Assembly: GCF_004745945.1 (NCBI RefSeq)
Contig: NZ_SRLE01000009.1
Coordinates: 248,001-312,000, forward strand
Reading direction: 5' to 3'
Source: Mangrovimicrobium sediminis
GTDB taxonomy: Bacteria; Pseudomonadota; Gammaproteobacteria; Pseudomonadales; Halieaceae
DNA: 64,000 bases
This document shows, piece after piece, positions 60,881-64,000 of this stretch. The notes beneath the pieces are model-generated. The model did no database searches and was not told where the DNA came from. It was given only the letters and a program-made list of their open reading frames with translations. The position numbers and the translations under genes are program-made. The first letter of the stretch is position 1. Each line of letters begins with the position of its first letter.

Positions 60881-62182
60881 ATGTCGCGCGCCTACCTGTT
60901 TTGCCTCCTGCTGACCCTGATCCCGGGGGCCGCCACTGCCGCCCCGCTGGAGACCGACAAACTGCTGGAGCACTATCGCTACCTGCACCAGAACCCGGAA
61001 CTGTCACGACAGGAAGCCAACACTTCCGCCTATCTCGCCCGGCAACTGGAGGCGATGGGCTACAGCGTCACCCGCGAGGTCGGCGGCCACGGACTGGTGG
61101 CGATCCTCGCCAACGGCGCGGGGCCGACCGTCATGTACCGCGCGGACATGGACGCCCTGCCGATAGCCGAAGCCACCGGCCTGCCGTTTGCCAGCACGGT
61201 CACAGCCACCAATCCCGCCGGCGAGAGCGTGCCGGTCATGCACGCCTGCGGGCACGACATGCACATGACGGTCATGCTCGGCACCGCCAGCCGCATGGCA
61301 GGCCAGCGCGATGCCTGGCGCGGCAGACTGGTACTGGTGGCCCAGCCGGCGGAGGAGGTCGGCGGCGGCGCGAAGGCGATGCTCGCGGACGGCCTGTTCC
61401 AGCGCTTCCCGGTGCCGGACTACAACCTCGCAATGCACGTGGGCTCGGGGCTGCCCGCGGGCAAGTTCGGCTATGTCTCCGGCTATGCCATGGCCAACGT
61501 GGACTCGGTGGACATCACCATCTACGGCCGCGGCGGGCACGGCGCCTACCCGCACCAGACCGTCGATCCCGTCGTCATGGCGGCCAGCATCGTCACCCAG
61601 CTGCAGACCATCGTCAGCCGCGAGCTGCCGCCGCGGGAAACCGCGGTCGTCACCGTGGGTTCCATTCACGGCGGCACCAAGCACAACATCATTCCCGACG
61701 AGGTGACGCTGCAACTGACCGTGCGCAGCTACGCCGACGCCACGCGCAACCTGCTGCTGCGTCGCATTCGCGAGATCAGCGAGGGAGTGGCGCGCACCGC
61801 CGGCATGCCGGAAGAGCGTCTGCCCGCTGTGGCGGTGAAGGACGAGTACACGCCGGCGGTCTACAACACCCCCGCCCTGGTGGACAAGGTCGTGCCGGTA
61901 CTGCAGGCGCGCTTCGGCGAGGATGCCGTGGTCACCGGCCAACCATCCATGGCCGGCGAGGACTTCGGCCGCTACGGTCGCACGCCGGAAAACATCCCCA
62001 CCTTCCTGATCCAGCTGGGTGCCTCCGACCCGGCCGCGGTGGCGGCTGCGCAGGCCGGCGGACCTGCCCTGCCCGGGCTGCACTCGGCACAGTTCGCGCC
62101 GGCGGCGCGGCCGACCATCGAATCAGGGGTGACGGGAATGACGGTGATACTGTTAAGCCTGATGCCGGCGGCGGGCAGCTGA
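60881..62182 (+). CDS. M20-family amidohydrolase, exported
   Basis: The 433-residue metallohydrolase starts at MSRAYLFC behind GGAG; an upstream in-frame GTG is less likely. A signal peptide ends near ATAAPLE. Motifs: YRADMDALPI, MHACGHDMHM with metal His/Asp, AQPAEEVGGGAK, GGHGAYPHQTVDP in the dimerisation domain, and PSMAGEDFGRY. It hydrolyses N-acyl or N-carbamoyl amino acids, here probably in the periplasm. Confidence 0.92.
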   Translation: MSRAYLFCLLLTLIPGAATAAPLETDKLLEHYRYLHQNPELSRQEANTSAYLARQLEAMGYSVTREVGGHGLVAILANGAGPTVMYRADMDALPIAEATGLPFASTVTATNPAGESVPVMHACGHDMHMTVMLGTASRMAGQRDAWRGRLVLVAQPAEEVGGGAKAMLADGLFQRFPVPDYNLAMHVGSGLPAGKFGYVSGYAMANVDSVDITIYGRGGHGAYPHQTVDPVVMAASIVTQLQTIVSRELPPRETAVVTVGSIHGGTKHNIIPDEVTLQLTVRSYADATRNLLLRRIREISEGVARTAGMPEERLPAVAVKDEYTPAVYNTPALVDKVVPVLQARFGEDAVVTGQPSMAGEDFGRYGRTPENIPTFLIQLGASDPAAVAAAQAGGPALPGLHSAQFAPAARPTIESGVTGMTVILLSLMPAAGS

Positions 62183-62218
62183 GGTTTTCGGGCGGGCTGG
62201 ATAGCCCCGATCGAATGG

Positions 62219-62410
62219 ATGTGCCTGAAGCGGAAGGGCTCTGGCTTTGAAGCTACCTGGCACTGGACGTCGCTAATACCATAGGTCCCTGGCGCCAAAC
62301 GTTCCCGGCGGCATACGTCCCCGGTACTGAAAGTGCGTGGCATTCAACGTCCCCGGCATCGAAGGAGGCGAACACCGAACGTTGCTGACACCCAAAGTCC
62401 CCAACGAAAA
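62219..62410. repeat. Degenerate 16-bp tandem repeat array
   Basis: From 62267 to 62410 the sequence divides exactly into nine 16-bp units such as ACGTTCCCGGCGGCAT, ACGTCCCCGGTACTGA and ACGTCCCCGGCATCGA. Conserved are an initial A(C/A)GT, a C-rich centre with GG, and a purine end. Three weaker units extend it left to 62219. The period is not a multiple of three and the array lies between genes, so it is not coding. Confidence 0.75.
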
Positions 62411-62432
62411 CGGGGCCGATAAACGGCCCCGT
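62402..62432 (-). terminator. Rho-independent terminator of the acidic lipoprotein gene
   Basis: On the minus strand ACGGGGCC (62425-62432 complement) pairs with GGCCCCGT around a 7-nt loop, followed by TTTTCGTTGG. It starts 24 bp after the stop codon. A strong 8-bp GC stem with a U-rich tail. Confidence 0.8.
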
Positions 62433-62456
62433 GGTTGCGCTGCTAAGGCTGCAGCC

Positions 62457-62924
62457 TTACTCCATCGCTTTTTCCATATCCTTCTTGGCGTCTTCGGCGG
62501 CGTCCTTGGCATCGTCCATGGCGTCGCCCATCGCATCGCCGGCGTCGTCGGCCATGTCTTCGGCGTCGTCCATCGCGTCATCCATGGCATCGCCGGCGTC
62601 GTCGGCCATGTCGCCAGCCGCATCCTTCGCGTCGTCCCAGGCATCACCGGCCTCGTCGGCCATATCGCCGGCCGCTTCCTTGGTGCTGTCCCAGGCATCG
62701 CTGGCGGCGTCGCCCGCATCGGACATGGCCTCTTCAGTGGCGTCCATGGCGTCGTCGGCCATATCACCCGCGGCGTCTACGGCTTCACCGGTCGTCTCCT
62801 TCACCGACTCCGCGGCATCCGACATGGACGACTTGGCGGAATCCATATCTTCCTTGCTGCACGCCGCCAGTGACATGGCGAGAACCGCGGCGCTGGCGGC
62901 CGCAAACAGTTTTTTGATATCCAT
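62457..62924 (-). CDS. Acidic Ala/Asp repeat lipoprotein
   Basis: The 155-residue protein has a lipobox LAAC (Cys22) followed by SKEDMDS. The rest is low-complexity amphipathic helix built from 11-residue-like units such as DAAGDMADDAGDAMDDA and DAWDSTKEAAGDMADE. It resembles LEA/apolipoprotein-like periplasmic lipoproteins. Very acidic and probably an extended helix tethered to the outer membrane. Function unknown. Confidence 0.8.
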   Translation of the reverse strand: MDIKKLFAAASAAVLAMSLAACSKEDMDSAKSSMSDAAESVKETTGEAVDAAGDMADDAMDATEEAMSDAGDAASDAWDSTKEAAGDMADEAGDAWDDAKDAAGDMADDAGDAMDDAMDDAEDMADDAGDAMGDAMDDAKDAAEDAKKDMEKAME

Positions 62925-62973
62925 TGTTGTATTACCCCGTAAGTTAAAACCCGATCATTTAAGGAAGGTTAGT

Positions 62974-63012
62974 CCGTACTCCCCTGTATCGCCAGTTTCG
63001 CGGGGAGTACGG
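62974..63012. terminator. Strong stem-loop between two minus-strand genes
   Basis: The 11-bp perfect arms CCGTACTCCCC (62974-62984) and GGGGAGTACGG (63002-63012) flank a 17-nt loop. It lies after the Spy/CpxP-like gene and before the acidic lipoprotein gene, both minus-strand. No U-run follows, so it may be a processing or attenuation hairpin rather than a full terminator. Confidence 0.5.
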
Positions 63013-63052
63013 GTCGAGCCTATAACCTGTTATGGGGCAAGTAAAGCGACGA

Positions 63053-63343
63053 CTACTGGGCGTCGTCGGCTGCAGTTTGCTTGCGCGCCTTACGCGCTTC
63101 GCGCGCCTGGTCCATCTTTTCCTGCTGCTCCGGGGTGAGTACGGCGCGAATCTCGTCGCGGCGGCCACCGTCGGCGCGGATCTGGCGGATCTGCTCAACC
63201 TGCTCGTCGGTCAGTTCCAGGTGCGCTTTCATGCGCTCCAGGCGGGCGGCCATCTGCTCTTCGGTCGGCGGCCCCTTCTGGGCGAAGGCGGCGCCGGCAC
63301 CGAGGCAGGCAATCAGGGCAGAAACGGTCAGGATATTTTTCAT
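63053..63343 (-). CDS. Spy/CpxP-like periplasmic protein
   Basis: The 96-residue protein has a signal peptide (ACLGAGAAFAQ) and a helical body with HLELTDEQVEQIRQIRADG and AVLTPEQQEKMDQAREARKARK. The two LTxEQ motifs define the Spy/CpxP/Zra family of periplasmic chaperones and stress regulators. At 96 residues it is at the short end. Expected in envelope stress; regulator not seen here. Confidence 0.82.
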   Translation of the reverse strand: MKNILTVSALIACLGAGAAFAQKGPPTEEQMAARLERMKAHLELTDEQVEQIRQIRADGGRRDEIRAVLTPEQQEKMDQAREARKARKQTAADDAQ

Positions 63344-63483
63344 CGCGAACTCCTCGCAGGTCTCAGGGTGATCGTCTGACCACCCTCCGCGGGTAATGTT
63401 CTCGCCTGGCGGTGAAAATGCAAATGCGATTCTTCAAGTTTTGTAAAGACAGGAGCCGGGAGCTGGCAGGCGCGGCCCTGCGC

Positions 63484-64000
63484 TCAGGGCAGGTCCAGAG
63501 CCTCGCGCACCGCGCGCCAGTCGACCAGCTTGAAGTTCTGGTTGCCGTCGGGCAGCACGTTGTAGCCGTCCTGCACGACCAGCAGCCCCTCCGGGAAGCG
63601 CTCGCCCAGGGCCGCGGCGGTGATGTCCAGGCCATCGGTTTCACTGGCCCCGTCGACCTGCGCGCCGAGGTTGTCCGTCACCTGGAAACTGCCGCGATAG
63701 CGGTGCGGGGGCTGGCGCTCGAACACCGCGTAACTGTGGTTGCCCTGGCTGGAGACCACCAGGAAGCCCGCCGCGCCGACCGGGTACAACGCCATGCCCT
63801 CAACATCCGCATGCAGGGTTTCGTCGTCCACGGCGGCCAGGCGCTGGGGTTCGGCGTCCAGTACGTCGGTGGGCAGCGTGTACACCCCCATGTCCTCGAT
63901 GCCGAAGAACAGCAGGTGCTGCTGGTCGTCGGCGACACAGCCCTCGGGCTGGTCCGGCAATTGCAGTTCGCGCAGCAGTTCACCCGAGTAACCGCCGTCG
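63484..64000 (-). CDS. Beta-propeller phytase (3-phytase), C-terminal part
   Basis: The frame is open to the window edge, so the 5' end lies beyond base 64000. The visible 171 residues include YSGELLRELQLPDQPEGCVADD, DVEGMALYPV, SETDGLDITAAALG, FPEGLLVVQDGYN and NQNFKLVDWRAV, which are the metal- and phosphate-binding segments of beta-propeller phytases. It releases phosphate from inositol phosphates outside the cytoplasm. The Glu/Asp ligands appear intact. Confidence 0.88.
   Translation of the reverse strand, partial: DGGYSGELLRELQLPDQPEGCVADDQQHLLFFGIEDMGVYTLPTDVLDAEPQRLAAVDDETLHADVEGMALYPVGAAGFLVVSSQGNHSYAVFERQPPHRYRGSFQVTDNLGAQVDGASETDGLDITAAALGERFPEGLLVVQDGYNVLPDGNQNFKLVDWRAVREALDLP

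Noticed and set aside
62219-62410. CRISPR array
   Set aside because: The 16-bp units are adjacent with no unique spacers and no cas genes are present.

Overview
The window reads as chromosomal DNA of a high-GC marine-type gammaproteobacterium. The best guess is the Halieaceae (OM60/NOR5) neighbourhood. The grounds are an aryl-polyene pigment cluster, exosortase-type sorting signals (PEP-CTERM and a mid-protein IPTL-like signal), a eukaryotic-type glutamine synthetase II, and a run of F420-type oxidoreductase, sulfotransferase and DUF1214 genes. This placement is inference from gene content; no rRNA, tRNA or phylogenetic marker is present.

Region 1 (1-9.3 kb) is an accessory defence island with visibly lower GC than the rest. 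It holds the end of a type I restriction specificity gene, an AlbA_2/ATPase gene, hsdR, an undescribed two-gene unit whose large protein has a C39/papain-like Cys-His-Asp pattern, a coding remnant, and a Fic-domain AMPylase gene.

Region 2 (9.7-16.7 kb) holds a probable midcut-by-XrtH protein, a class A penicillin-binding protein, a Ser/Thr kinase with a PP2C phosphatase, glutamine synthetase II behind a readable NtrC/sigma-54 promoter, and an NAD(P)-binding oxidoreductase with a coupled 37-residue ORF.

Region 3 (16.9-22 kb) is a compact minus-strand operon: unknown protein, MglA-like small GTPase, two Roadblock/LC7 proteins, a protein made of two different globin domains, and a kinase-like/metallophosphoesterase fusion. 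It looks like an uncharacterised GTPase signalling system with a haem sensor and is the strongest candidate for a new system.

Region 4 (22.5-29.3 kb) has a PEP-CTERM protein, a secreted protein with six FEDPIFG repeats, a TPR-type Ser/Thr kinase translationally coupled to an ECF sigma factor, and three small secreted or lipoprotein genes.

Region 5 (29.3-46.7 kb) is a full aryl-polyene/xanthomonadin-type cluster. It contains an AMP ligase, two ACPs, a chorismatase that would make the hydroxybenzoate starter, ketosynthase plus chain-length-factor pair, second ketosynthase, ketoreductase, two dehydratases, thioesterase, two acyltransferases, glycosyltransferase, two flavoproteins, a LolA-like protein and an MMPL exporter. 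It is arranged as two long convergent operons plus a short divergent one.

Region 6 (46.8-64 kb) begins with a catabolic-looking cluster behind a 26-bp palindrome. It continues with an AI-2E-type permease, a four-gene efflux unit ending in a K+-channel-like protein, a CYTH-CHAD protein, a DUF937 protein, another PEP-CTERM protein with an unusual C-terminal extension, an M20 amidohydrolase, a degenerate 16-bp tandem repeat, an acidic repeat lipoprotein, a Spy/CpxP-like protein and the end of a beta-propeller phytase.
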